64,000 nucleotides of DNA from Acridotheres tristis (lineage: Eukaryota > Chordata > Aves > Passeriformes > Sturnidae). Below the pieces are notes generated by a model. That model was not told where the DNA came from. It was given only the letters and a program-made list of their open reading frames with translations, and searched no databases. How positions within the stretch are numbered: the first letter of the stretch is position 1; every line of letters starts with the position of its first letter. Location: the NCBI GenBank assembly GCA_037013685.1, contig CM072884.1:108365548-108429547 (forward strand), written 5' to 3'. Positions 25,401 through 38,212 of the stretch are shown here, in pieces. Made by a program: the position numbers and the translations under genes.

Positions 25401-28400
25401 CACAGATCTTCAACTATTAGGTTGTTTGGGGGGCATTTCTTGCACAAGTGGATTAAAACAATGAGAAACTTATGAGAATCCAGCTGAAACAAGCAGGCAC
25501 TAAAAAGCAAGAAAGAAAAGTAGCACCTCCTGATCTTTGATCTTTGATATCCGTGCAAGATCCTCACTATCGCACAGCTGGCAGCAGGATGCCCTCAGTG
25601 TAAAGTTGCTGCTGTAAAAGTTTGCTGTCCCAAACATCTGCTTACCCCAGAAAACCCCTGAGTGTAAAAGTATGGTAGGCAACATTTGAGGTCATGTCAT
25701 GATCTTCTGTGAGTAGGGTTTGATGTGTAAGAAAAGTGGAATGCAATGATTTGACTTTTTCATGTTTTGCAGATTTAAGGACCATTCCTGTCCCTTACTG
25801 CAATCTAGAGCTTTCCTCTGATGCTACCAAGGGCACTCTCATTCTTCATCCTCCTAAGCTGACACAGGCCCTGCCTGTGATGCCTGGTAGAACTTTGACA
25901 GTGGGAAACAAATGGGCCTTTACAAGCCTGGCCTTGTTAGACAAAATGTGACTATTTGAAGTCCCCAGTTGATTTGGGGTTTGCTGCTAGCATAGAGTTT
26001 TCTTCCACTTATTCCTGTTACTACTCTCCAGCATGCCAGAAAGGCTGGAGGAATTAGGAACCACACACTTTGCAGCTGATTCCCTGTGCTGAGCACAAAT
26101 CCTGCCCTCCTGTCCCAATCACACAGTCTGCCCTCCGTGTCCCACAGCCCAGTGCAGCCCTCTCCAGCCATCCAGTGGAATGTGCTGGGTGCATCCACTG
26201 TCCTGTGCTTCCATGCACACACCACCTCCAATCTCATTTTTTAGCTTGTGAAGAGTCTGGCTATTAACCCGAGCTCAGAGATTATTTCTGCTTTCTCTCC
26301 TTGCAGGGCTGGCCCAGGCTGGCTGTGTCCAGCAGGGAAAGCAGTGGTAAGTGAGCTCCACCTAAAGGCTTAACCTTAGCTCTCTCCCAGAAAGGAAGGA
26401 GGGATTCACAGAGATCTCATCATGCCTGAGCCTCACGCTGTGCTCCACCTCCAGGGGAAAGTGTAGGTTACTCAGCAAAATCTGGGAAACATCAGTAATG
26501 CCTCTTGCCTCCATTGCAGCCCTTTGTGCTGCTGACCCAGCCTCATTTTGTATTTATCACCATTTATTTTCTTGTTTTCAAGGTCATTCATACAGTTATT
26601 TTGTCTAACAGCCATGGCACTGTCGAGGCTTAAATGCATAAAAACATATTCATGAATATGTAAAAGTAGGGTTGTGCGTGTCTCTGTATGTTTCTCTTTT
26701 ATAACTCATCAAAAGACTGTAATATAAATCATTTCCATAAAAGCTGTGATTATCCAAGTCAAGGCTAGAAACTACAGGTTTTCACATCCCAGAACAAACA
26801 CCATCTCATCTTCTCTATGTGTGTGTGTGCACATACACATCATATTCCTGCATCTATCATTACAGTTTAAGGAGAAAATATCACAATGTTGTGTTCTGAA
26901 GTTCATGGTGCCTGCAGATGAAAACCCACAATTAACATATATTTTCCTCTTGAGACTGTTTCCAAGCTGGAGAATAAAGATGAAGAGTGCTGAACTACCT
27001 GCTCCCCATTGTTCAAGGCCTTCCTTTAAGGAGGAATCAAATATAAACAAAGAAACAGCATGGAAGAAATCAGGGAGCATGGGAATGGGTTCTCCCAGTG
27101 TAGGGACTGTCTTGTGCATCAAAGGGAATGAAATATGTGAGGCAGTAGCAACTCTAGTCTCTGGAGTTCTGAGCATACATACATATGAGCATATTTGTAC
27201 ATATTTGAGCATCTGTAGCTCATATAAGATTAGAATCACTTTAAATTTGCACAGTCTTGCTGCAGCAGGTCACACTTCCAGTTACTGGGAATGCTTGGAC
27301 AGTGTGGAGATGTGTCTGACATCAGCAGGGCAATTGTTTCCACACGTTAAGAGGTGCAGGGTAGGTGAGGAGGAACAAGGTAGGCAAGAGGGATGAAGAA
27401 AATTAATAGAACTGTGTTTTCCTCAGTTATGAGCAGCTGACTTGTGAATATCTGATGCTGAGGGCTGCCAATATCCTGAGCAGGCTCTTTGCAGGAGTGG
27501 ATACTTCCCTCCTTGCCTCCCCCAGCAGCCTCAGGCAGGAGGCTTTGCTGGCCAGGCTTTGCTCCCACTGAAGTTGCTGGTTACTCTTCTGTGTGAATGA
27601 AAGTGGAGTTAAGTCAATACTGAGCACCCTTGAAAAATCCCACTCAGAATTCATTTAGTGTTTATTCAATTGAGTATTCATGGTGGGATTTCTTTGGCTA
27701 AAGCAAATCCTTTACTGTCTTTTCATCAGAGTATACAATATGGTGTCTTAGTTCCCCCAAGTGTCCTCTACTGTGTTTCATCTTCTGATGTATTTTTCCT
27801 CATAGTTACAGGCTGTAGAAGAGGACTACCTTTTTTAATAGTGTACCAGATTTGAGAAAGGGCACAATTTCTAAAACAAAAACAATTTTGTTGAAGCTCC
27901 AGTAATCTTTTGTCAATGCGCTAAAGGGGAACTAAATAAGAGTTGGGAAAATCTGCCTTTTAAAAAAAAATTCAACCCCTAAAAAGCCCAGATGGAAAGA
28001 GTAAACACAGACATGCAGTTTCTCATGGGATCAACCTGATCCCTTTTCTACAAAACATTGTCTGGAATATTTATTTGGCTCCAACGAGTGATCCCTGAGG
28101 TGGCCACAGAGAGCTGCCAGCTGAGGGGCTCGAGAGGATTTGGGCACCAAGTGATGTTTCCCTTCAGGAGAATGATGAGTGATTCAGGACACATGCTTGC
28201 TAAAATTTGTCCATCTTGCAAATAGTGGTGAAACACAGCTGCTTTCTAAGAGCAGTGGTGAGGGTCTAGTAGAGGTCTTTGCTCTTCTCCAAGCTCTCAG
28301 AAATGGAAGAGGGCTGTGAGACTGAAGAGAGATCTGTGAAATAGAGCCTTGTTTTGTGCATATATATGTACATATACATATACACAGGAATATGGCACAA

Positions 28401-31044
28401 AGATCAAGAGTTACTACTTCTAATAGTATAAAACTGAATCTTGGTAAAGCTGTGGGGCTGATTGCTCTTGTGAGCGTTTGAGTTCTGCAAAAGCATTTTT
28501 AGGACATTTTCAAAGAACAAAGCAGACAGTGAGCATGTAAATTCAACTCTTCAATACTATTAGTGTAAGTTCTTCAAATCTGATTTCTAATTCACTCAGA
28601 CACCTACCTGGGACATTTTCAGCCTCACAGTTTTAGATAAAAGTCTCTCTAACCAGCAGAGGTTGTCTCTGCCTTTCCTACAGAGACTAGCTGGGAATGT
28701 AAATCTGCAGAAAACTCAGCAAACTCAAGTGCAAAAAGCAGCTTTATATTTCTGCCTATGCTGAGATCCTGCTCAGCTCACTCAGACTGCACTGCATTTA
28801 CTGACAACTGCTCTGGTGATTTTACCTCCTCACTTATGCACAGCTTCTGTGGGAAAGCATGATCACCAAGACAGTGGAGACTCATCACAGACTCTCATCC
28901 ACTCAAATAATGGGTTTTGATCCCCACCTGTTACAGAGTTGATGACTGAACATTTCAGGGTAGAGGATTCAGCTCCCAGAATTATTTTGGAGGCAGAACT
29001 AGATCCAACTAGATCCAACAAGTCAGAAGCTCTAGTGCTTAGGGTAGGGAGCTGGGGTAATTAATCCTGGCACACAACTTACTGCAGCTCCCCAGATTAA
29101 TCTATTTTATACAGTGATTGACTACGGTACAAAATATCTGTGCAACCCTCCATTATTTTTATGTCTGAAAAACCTTAAAAGAATGGAAAATTATCAAGTC
29201 TTGAGATCCATGTAGAGCTCGGAATATCAATTGTGCATCTGAATGAAAACAGCTGTAAGTCAGGGTCTGCTCTTTAATTCTTTCAAGAGTAAAAGATCAT
29301 GTAAATATATGTAGATTAGCTGGGAATATGATTAACTTATTTTTAATATTTCATGGGATGCACTGCTGGTTAACATCTAAAGGAAGCATTAATTCTGATT
29401 CAGAAAAATTATAGATGTCCTTTTGTCTTTTCATACATGTTTTTGATTCCTTGACCTTTTCTGAATGGTCTATTAGGAAGAAAAAAAGGCAGAACAAAAT
29501 ACTTCAATATATCATTCCTGGTCCAAGCCAAACAAGATTACTTATTCTCCTTAATTCCTTAATGAACTCTGAATTTTCTTATCTTGATACACAAAGCATC
29601 CTTTTTCTATAGAACCACCAGGAACCATTTCAGTGCATTAAACTGCTTACTAACATAGTTTACAGTCTACTGGTGATTGTTCTCTCTCTTTTAAACAATA
29701 AATAGAAATTGTGACCCTTTCCTTCCAAAATAAAATGAATAGACTCACAATTTGGATTTCCAATCAGCTTCTTTGTACGCAAGTTTGCAACACAACAAAT
29801 TTAACTAGGCTGCTCATTTCCATCAGTCGGCTGTGCTTTTCTAAGCATATCAGTCTCATTGCCTGTTAGCCGTACTGTAATCTATCTTAAAAAGCTGTCA
29901 GCTCGTCGTCTTTCAAATAATTAGTCAAAGAAAGCGAGACACACCCTCCCTCCCCCTCCTTACACCAGCTTTTAAAATTGCATTTGAATTTTTCAAAAAT
30001 ATTTATGGCCCTAAGCAGAACTGTGTTTTGCAGACGGTTTAATCCTGCTTCAGGCAATTTCTGTACGAAGTTACTGTCTCTAAACAAGTAGAACTAGACA
30101 CTGAAAAAACACTCGCCCACAGGAGGGAGCTCAGGGGCTTCTCTTTTTCTCACATCAGGGACTAAGAACTGAGTTTAGACACAGAGCAGCAAAGCATCAG
30201 ACTGTTCCTATGAGAGAGTAACCTCTCCTCTTTTTTTTCCCCCCTCTTTCACAAAAACATTCTGCCTGCAAGTCACACAGTCCTGCCTGAACTTCAGGGC
30301 TTTGTGGTAGGTCTGGAAGGATCTGGTGAACAGGTTTAAACTAAGACTTACATGAAAGCCCACCACAGGCTGGGGTGTACCATGGATGCCAGTGAGTTTT
30401 ACCTCTCCTTTACTGCATGAGCCCTGTGACAGCAGCTTACAAAATCTCTAATAAAGGCCACTGGGAGACAGCCAGGCTCAGGAACTCTTTGCAAAAGTTC
30501 TTCAATGTCAGCAGGCAAGGTGAGAGGGGATATCTCCAAGAAAGCAGTGAGTTATTTAATTTAATGATGCTTATAAAGGTTGAACCAGTGTAGTGGCTTT
30601 GAAACCGGGAGCAAAATAATTAAAATTTGCTACATCATGGGCTCTTTCATTCTAGCACATCACAGATTATTTCTGATAGGCACCAGCTGTGGGGGCACTG
30701 TAAGGCTTTTCTTACAAGCAAAGGACACCACTGAAGCTCTGGTGTAATATATTGTTTGAATAGGTTTTGCAGTCAGATATGATCACCTGCAATCCTTGAA
30801 CCTCAACCTCTACTGTTTTATTAATAGAATATTATACCATAAACTGTTAATGTGAGTCTTTCATGGGTGCTGCCAATCACTGATAGTAGGTGAATGTTGG
30901 AGACGTAGAAGGAGGTTTTTTATGTTTGATGTGTGGCCCTGAACAAGTCAGCCAAAGCATCCTCTGGCACAGCAGGACTGTTTTGAGAAGAGTCTCCATA
31001 ACAGGACACTGCCAGACTGGTTGGGCCCAAGGGTCTTGGCTTTC
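22494..31044. other. Intergenic, no gene recognised
   Basis: About 8.5 kb between MAOB and NDP. It contains a 15-base T run (24,477-24,491), a short TG-rich stretch (about 26,817-26,830) and an AT/AC-rich stretch (about 28,360-28,386). The longest open frame in the window (216 codons, 26,746-27,396) falls here. It crosses simple-sequence DNA, has an equally long antisense frame and no recognised domain, so I do not call it a gene. Confidence 0.55.
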
Positions 31045-31726
31045 CTGGGTGTCCTGGGGTGACTTTGTCATGTTGAATTGTATCCCCATTTGTCTGTTTA
31101 GCCCAGAAATAAGTTTTGTACCTTTAAGGCTGGTTTTGAGAGTGAAGGAGGGGGAGGAGAAGCAGTGGAATGTCTGAGGCAGTTGTTTTCAAAGCACAGA
31201 GACAGGAGTTCCATCTCTTGTCCTCCTGGACTGTGTCGCTGTGGTGGACAGCGGAGAGGGCTCGCCTTTGCTTCTTGTTAGTTTCTGACTAACTGAAGCA
31301 GAGAAGCTCCACGGAAAGTTTTTTTTCCTCTTTTTTCCTGGAATTATTGGAACCTGCTGTGGACTGGGGACCCAGGGGAGCACCAGAAGCTTGAACCTGC
31401 AGCCACCGGGGCCTGGCCTGGGCATTTTCCAGCGCTGGGGGGACTGAGAACAGAGAACAGACTGAGCCGGGCTACCACCACAGGAGAGAGACTTTCTGGA
31501 TTTGTCATCTCTTCAGAGCACTGAGAGGTTTTGTTGTTCAGTATTGGGTTTTTTGGGGTTTTTTGTGCTGGGCAGTGCTGTGCCTGTTGAATAAACAGGT
31601 TTTTTCCACTTCTCTCTGAGGAAATTTCTTCCCAAACCAGCTGGGGAATGGGCGACTCAGGTTTGCTTCTGGGGGGGTGCCCTTTGGAAATGTTCTCCCA
31701 AATTTGTCCTAAACCAGGACACTGGG
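31045..31726 (+). mobile_element. Solo LTR of an endogenous retrovirus with 5-bp target-site duplication
   Basis: The LTR occupies 31,050-31,721 (672 bp). It begins TGTCCTGG and ends CCAGGACA, a perfect 8-bp inverted terminal repeat with canonical TG...CA ends. It is flanked by the direct repeat CTGGG at 31,045-31,049 and 31,722-31,726, the target-site duplication. A polyadenylation signal AATAAA lies at 31,590-31,595, followed by a T-rich stretch, which sets the orientation as +. No gag, pol or env sequence adjoins it, so the provirus was removed by LTR-LTR recombination. A 5-bp duplication fits several vertebrate ERV classes, including ERVL. I associate this LTR style with passerine genomes, from general knowledge only. 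Confidence 0.92.
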
Positions 31727-34674
31727 GCACTGAAAGGCTAATCAAACACTAAGGGTTTGAGGAAATCTCTCCTTTTCACAGACACCATGACTACAGTCAA
31801 TCCAGCTGAAGCATAAACCCAACACTGCTAGGACAGGTGACTTTCACAAATAAGCCAAGCTCATTTCAGAAACTTAATCAAAAGAGAGGAGGGCATAGGA
31901 AGGTGACAATGGAAATCTGTATCGCTTCATCCTGAGCAAACCACAGGATGATCACAGCTCAAGCAGCCTTTCTGTGGGGGAAGATGGTGTCTGAAGGATG
32001 AGGTACAGTGACAGGAAAAAAAGGGACAAAGCCTTCTCATTCAAATCCCAGCAAGAGGATTCTCTAGCAAAGAACAAGCCCCACATTATCTGGAAAGCTG
32101 GACATCGTTGCTCAATTTAAGAAGCACTTACACAGTAGTCTGATTTGAAAAACAGAGCTTTAGTATCCAGAGTAATGTGTGACTAAGAAATCAGGAAGCC
32201 AGATCATCTCCAAACACCATTTAGACTCTTTCTCACCATGACCTAGATGCTGTAATTTTTACCTGAAGCCTCATTTTTGTTTGATTCAATACACCATCTG
32301 AATTGAGTTAGCACTTGTGTGCTTCATTCAGAACTGAGTTTCCGAAAATACTGACCAAAAAAAGTATCAAAATATGGATTTATAATTGACTTTGGGGAAT
32401 TTGGTTATGAAGAATAGCTTCTCCTTTTCTTAAATGTTAGTATGAAGATTGTCTAACCAAGCCAAAAGAATTTGGAAGTTCAATTCATTGTTTAATATCA
32501 AGTTGTAGATATTTACAACTGTTTTGTTTTGCCATTTATAATTTTGATTATACTCCTTCCATGCGTTTATTCAACTCAACAGTTCAATTGGATGATGTTT
32601 AATTCAACTCAACATTTATGCCTGGCAACAGTCTTTAAGGTCACAAGGTGATGATTTCATCAGAGGAACTGAGGAAAAGTAGAAGGAATGGGGCAGGGGG
32701 AAAGGGGGAAAAAAGCTTTTGTTGAAACACAAATTTCTTTTGTGAGGCTGATTTGTGCAGTTACAGTTCCGGGTCTGTGTTAGTGAGGGGAATGTGGGTA
32801 TAAATACCAGCCAAGCTCTCCTCTCACTACAGATACTCTCTTTTTTGCAAAATTGGCTCAGGCATGGTCTCTGCTGAACCCTACTGTCTCTTCTTACCTG
32901 AGGACCATGATCAGTGCCATGCTGTTCTGCCAGGTCCCATCCAACCCTTTTAGCCACTTGCAGCCCCCAGATTTTGTGTCACAGCCTCCCCATTTTGCAC
33001 TGGCAAAGGAGACCAGTGGCAGCAGGGCCCAGGGGGAGGTGATGCTGGATATAGCAATTATCCCTCAAACATTCCCCTTCCTTAGATAGCTGCATTGTAC
33101 TGCTGGTGTGCAGCAGTGTCTGTACTCACTCTTAGAGGTCATGCATATTTTGCAGTGTAGTTATTTGGCTATCAAAGGTATTGCTGACGTTTTGAATAAG
33201 GACTGGAATTTGCTATATATAATTAACAGTAGGGGGTGGTGCTTTTTTGGATAATGAGATCTTTAGATGCTGGAGGTTGAAAGAGAGTGAAAAAGGGATG
33301 CACATATGATCTTTCATATAAAGTAGTCCGGTGATAATGCCCAGCTCATGCTCCCTGGACTGGCCCTTTGATGTTCAGACCGTGTATCAGATGTGAAAGG
33401 AATGACTGACAGTCCTGGGACAACACATGGTGTCTAATGAGCTCACTGGGGCTAATCACTCCCAGTTCTGACATTTCAATCTGAGCCCCTCCACTTCTGG
33501 GGGTTGGATTCACCCTTCAGTTTGCCCACAGCTCTGTGTCTTTGAAAACTGACCATCTCCAAGTCACCTCCAGAAAGACAGAGCTCTTCCCATGTGTCAC
33601 AAGCCTCTCTGAGTGATGTCTGTGGTCATACCTGTCCCCACGTCTTTCCACTGCTGACTGCCATCCTACTCCAGGGTTTGGCTTGCAAGGGCACTGTCTG
33701 TCACCTCTGCATTCACATCCCACACATTCACCATCAGGCTTTGCCTGAGCAGGCACAGTAACTCCTGTTGCTGAGGTCCCTGTCAGACCTTGGGGGTTCC
33801 CTGTCACACACAGCAGTGTGTGTCCTCGAGCGTGGCATCTGCTGCAAATCAGCTGGCTGGAGCTGAACAGATGAGCTGAACTCTGTTCTTGGAAAGGACT
33901 TCCCCTCCTTGCCATGGGACCCTGCCAGACATTGCTGTGCTTGGGAGCCAATCCAGTCTATCCCAGACAGTAACTGTGGGACTGTGCTCATGGGTGTACT
34001 GACCCTGAATCCTCACACAGCAAAGATGCTCTCAAAACCCTCATGACTTCTACCAAAACAACAGCTCAGTCAGGTTTCTGTGAACAGCACAGACTGCATA
34101 TGCTGCCACTTAAGAACATAAGAATTTTAATATGAGATAAAAACAGTTATGTCGTTCCCTTGAAGTCACAATAAACTGTGACTGAACCTTCCTAAAACCT
34201 CATATTAATGGAGGAGGAACAGAGTTTCTCAGCAAATACCAAATACTATTCCCAAACTTTGGATCCCCTGTTGTTTTGAGATTTAGGATCTGGAGGTTGC
34301 CTGTGTTTAAAAGGCAAAATGGTATTTGCTTAATGGTCTAAGAACTGTAGATGAAAATAAGTCCTAGGTTTAGTCATCATTTTGGTGTCTCTGGTTCTGC
34401 ACATCAACAGCTCTACTCAAATTAAGAAATTACTCCATCTAGTATGTGGCATTTTAATATTTGATTAGTTTGTAGCTTTTGAATAATGGCTTTTGTGACA
34501 GATGTGATGTGTCACATTTCTGGGCTTTTAGAAGGGAATAGTGAGTCTCATGACCTTTCCCTTCCCAAGGGTTGCTCAGCCACTGAACTCTGATGACGCA
34601 TGGTGCAAACAATTGTTTCAGCTAGGCTGGGTATTCCAAGCATGGCATTTCATATCCAGTTCACTTTTCAATGG
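31727..34674. other. Intergenic 3' of NDP, no gene recognised
   Basis: About 2.9 kb downstream of NDP in the NDP transcription sense. There are no recognisable exons. A 144-codon frame on the minus strand (33,517-33,951) has no detectable family resemblance and is probably chance. Confidence 0.55.
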
Positions 34675-34680
34675 TTTATT
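34675..34680 (-). terminator. NDP: Candidate NDP polyadenylation signal
   Basis: AATAAA on the minus strand (TTTATT on +) is the first canonical signal I see downstream of the NDP stop codon, 545 bases away. The downstream region is not strikingly GU-rich, so a more distal site is possible. Confidence 0.4.
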
Positions 34681-35225
34681 TGTAATTTCTGCTAAACCAC
34701 ATTTAAAGTTATCCAGCATTTGGCCACTAAGTCAGTAACAGACGACCCTTGCCAACAGCACAGTTTGCTTTGAAGGCCAGTATAACTAGAAAACTGAGAA
34801 TAAATTGCTAGGTTAAGAGGTTGTCTGTGGGAACTGATGCCCATCCTCTGTCCAAATGTCAGTTTCCAGACTGCAGTGCCGTCATCTGGCTGACCTTCTT
34901 CTCTGTTCCCCTGCTGCCTAAAGTAAAAGCACCTCTCTGTAGTCAGAGCTGAGTCTGAAGAAGAAGAAACTCTCAAAAATATCCTTTCAGAAAAAAAGAA
35001 AGGCTTCTTAAAAACAAGTCCTCACACTTTTGTCACAACCCACGCTGCCAAACCAGCACCATCCAACAACCCAGGATATTTTGTGCTTCTGCTCCCAGAT
35101 TCAATCCAGCCCGGTTAGTCCTGTCCTCGCCGCAATCCTGTGCTGGGAGCACCGGCCTGACCTTGGATTGTCCCTTGGGAGTCTTTCCCCCCCAGCAGCA
35201 CCCCTGGTCCCCCTCTGGCCGTGCC
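34681..35225 (-). other. NDP: NDP 3' untranslated region (inferred)
   Basis: Sequence from the stop codon to the first AATAAA, continuing exon 3. The assignment depends only on that signal. Confidence 0.4.
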
Positions 35226-35567
<342 letters not shown>

Positions 35568-35623
35568 TCACGGGAGATAACGTGGGCAGGAGGAAAAGCA
35601 AAATTTCCCCCTGAAATCCCTGG

Positions 35624-36242
35624 TGTTGGAACCCTGAAGCCTGGGAGTTTTGAGCTTTCTCTGCTTTCTGGCACTGACCCCCTGGAGAACACTGTTTTTG
35701 ACTGGAGGCCTTGGAGAAGGCTTCCAAAAATTAGTGATGGAGTTGGAATCACTGGTGTGTAGTTTGAATAGAAGTGTGTCATTTCACATGATGTAGAGTT
35801 TGGAATTTGGAGTTTTAGAATATGGTAAGATATGGGACAAAATGGACATTCTAAGGCATTGTCTTTTCTTCCTTCTTGTTCACTCTTCTTCTTCTTGGTT
35901 TCAGGTAGTAGTTTTTGGTTGGATGGAAAATCTGCAGTGCAGGTCACAGGTGTTTGGTCATTGGGTCAAAAGTATAAATAATATAGATGTTAGGTTTTAA
36001 TTGGACAATTAGCCTTTAAAAGACCTTGTAACTAGCTAGATCCACCGACATTTTCTAGCTTTTAGCTTGTTAGCTAGAAGTGCTGAAGAACTCATTATAC
36101 TATAGATAAGAATTAATAAACAACTGAGTCCAAACACAAAAATCCTGTCTCTCATGCTTTCAATCTCGACTCTGACTGAAGGCAGGAGGAAAAAGGAAGA
36201 TCAGCCACTAATAGGTGGTGCCACTAATACCTGTCACTGACA
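35624..36242 (+). mobile_element. LTR element in NDP intron 2, antisense to the gene
   Basis: The stretch starts TGTTGGAACCCTGAAG and ends near CTGTCACTGACA. It carries an LTR-style arrangement in + orientation: a TATA-like box (AGTATAAATAATA, about 35,969-35,981) followed 130-145 bases later by AATTAATAAACAAC (AATAAA at about 36,115-36,120), then about 120 bases of U5-like sequence. I found no adjacent gag/pol and no convincing target-site duplication (left flank CCTGG, right flank CCAAA), so the 3' limit is approximate. It resembles songbird ERV LTRs in layout, which is a judgement and not a database match. Confidence 0.6.
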
Positions 36243-36586
36243 CCAAAGACTGCAGGACCTGGACTGACCTTAGGGCTCCAAATGATCACAGCCATCCCTG
36301 CTTTCCAGACACCGTGACTGCAACTGCAGTGTGCTGACTCCAGATCCATGGCAATCAAGCTCTTGCATCATCAGTCAAGCTGATTCTTTGGTTGGGTATT
36401 TACCAGTGTTTTGAGTGTACACACCACTGATCAGCAGAGCTGGTTCTCATGTCTCAAGTTTAGATATATGAACATGTGAAGTAGAAACATAAAGATGCTC
36501 AGTTTATTGCTTAAAAGAAGTATCTTTCTATCTCACTCCTTGGACAAAGATGACCTTGAACATGTATTTGCAATTATATGTGTATA

Positions 36587-36624
36587 TAGATACACATCTA
36601 TGCATCATGTAGATACACATCTAT
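36587..36624. repeat. Two identical 15-bp repeats, 23-bp period
   Basis: TAGATACACATCTAT occurs at 36,587-36,601 and 36,610-36,624. Each copy is itself close to palindromic at its ends (TAGAT...ATCTA), in an AT-rich stretch of NDP intron 2. Confidence 0.8.
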
Positions 36625-37647
36625 ATATCATTGCATCAGTTGTATCTATATAAAACGCACTGCATAGCATAAGGCAGTGAAAATGTAAAAGAACTTGAAC
36701 TGGTTGCCAAACATGCAGATTCCCTAGTGAGATTTTCAAAAAGCAGTGCAGCTCCAGGTTTCTTCTTCTGAGTTCAAATGTGAGCTGTGACCAGAACAAG
36801 GTAACCTGCACAACTGGAGGCACTAAGGAAGGAAAGTCCATGAGCAGTCATCTACTCCCCAACAACCCCTTGAACAGAGATACAACATTAAGCACTACAT
36901 AAATCTTGGAGAGGACCCTCTAAAGCTCAGCAAATGATGTGTTAGAAACAGCTGTTACCACCTTGATAACGGGTGTTGTGCAAGTTTGAACAGACTCCTC
37001 TACTTTCATGGGGACGGAAATATTAAATCCATGTCAGCTAATTTTGTTTAACCAATATAAACTTCAATATCAGCTTATTATATCATCTGAAGAAAGTAGT
37101 AAAGCAGTTTTAAATCTTTCCTATAACCAAGGGAGAATATTACATTTTAACCATGCTACAGATATCTCATGGTTTTTTCCAGAAAATCTGAAAGAAAAAC
37201 TACAAATGTGGCAGCAAATCTTTACAGTGTTAAACCTTTTTGGCCTTCTTTCATTACACAAGCTCAACTGGCTGCAAATCTTTAAGTTATGCAGGCAGGT
37301 ACATTGAATGTTTCATTTTCTCTTTAGTCAGGGTTGTAAGGAAAGGTGAGATAAAAGAGAGAGAGAGAATATTCCTGAATCAAGTAGGAAATGCCAGCAT
37401 TGTCGTGTCTATGTCCACAGGAAAGGTTCTTATTGTCCATTGTACAGTACTTAAAAATTACTCTTCCAAGAGTACATGCATGCTAAATGTTTTGCTTGAA
37501 AACGTATTAATATATTAACAACTACACTTCCAGTCAACACAGGTCACAAAGAAGATGTCTTCATGAGCTGATGATCTGTTCTTGGTACCATCTTGCTTCT
37601 TAGAGATGGTCTTTTGTTGCTTTCTGACAAATCTGTCATGCCTTAAG

Positions 37648-37691
37648 ATTTGTAGCATAAATTTAATAAAATAAATTTGTAGCATAAATTT
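37648..37691. repeat. Two identical 17-bp repeats, 27-bp period
   Basis: ATTTGTAGCATAAATTT occurs at 37,648-37,664 and 37,675-37,691, with AATAAA-rich sequence between, in NDP intron 2. It is a local duplication with no known role. Confidence 0.8.
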
Positions 37692-38145
37692 GTAAAATAC
37701 TCCTTCCTGTGGTAGTGCATATTCATACATAAATTAACTTCAGCTGTTTGTAACAATAAGGTGGAAGGGACATTTCAGTGCATTGTTGAGTCACACCTGA
37801 GCTATCAGCTACACCAAGCTCCTTAATAGCAGAGTCTTTAGTGTATAGAGAACATGAAAGGGGCAATTATTGCAGTGCTGTCACCCCATTACTCAGATAA
37901 AGATCCACTTTTTTTTCCCCCTTGGTAAACAAACCTCACTTCCCAGGCAGGCAGCTGGTGGAGGAACCTAATTAGACTATGCAGCTATCTAATCCTGCCT
38001 GTATTGCAAAAGAAAGGGGAACATTGGGACATTTAACCCAGTAATTTCCTTCCCAGCATCTTGACAGCTCTTGTTAGGTCCCCTGCTTTGATCAGTTCAC
38101 CAGATTGTGCACTCTGTCACAGGTTGCTCCCAAATGCTTGGCTAA

Positions 38146-38212
38146 ATCACAGAATCACAGAATTAACCAGCTTGGAACAGACCTTGGAGATCATCAATAA
38201 ATTTTGGGAATG
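38146..38212 (-). mobile_element. CR1 LINE 3' terminus remnant
   Basis: AATCACAGAATCACAGAATT followed by AACCAGCTTGGAACAGACCTTGGAGATCATCAA is a reverse-complement CR1 3' end, including its ATTCTGTG octamer repeat. The body beyond it is not recognisable. Confidence 0.8.

Noticed and set aside
26746..27396. Longest open frame in the window, 216 codons on +
   Set aside because: It crosses a TG-rich simple repeat, has a 155-codon antisense frame over the same bases, shows no domain or signal, and lies in intergenic DNA. It is best explained by chance.
33517..33951. Cysteine-containing 144-codon minus-strand frame
   Set aside because: Considered as a possible secreted or zinc-finger protein. The cysteine spacing fits no family, there are no splice signals or repeats, and a partly overlapping frame is also open.
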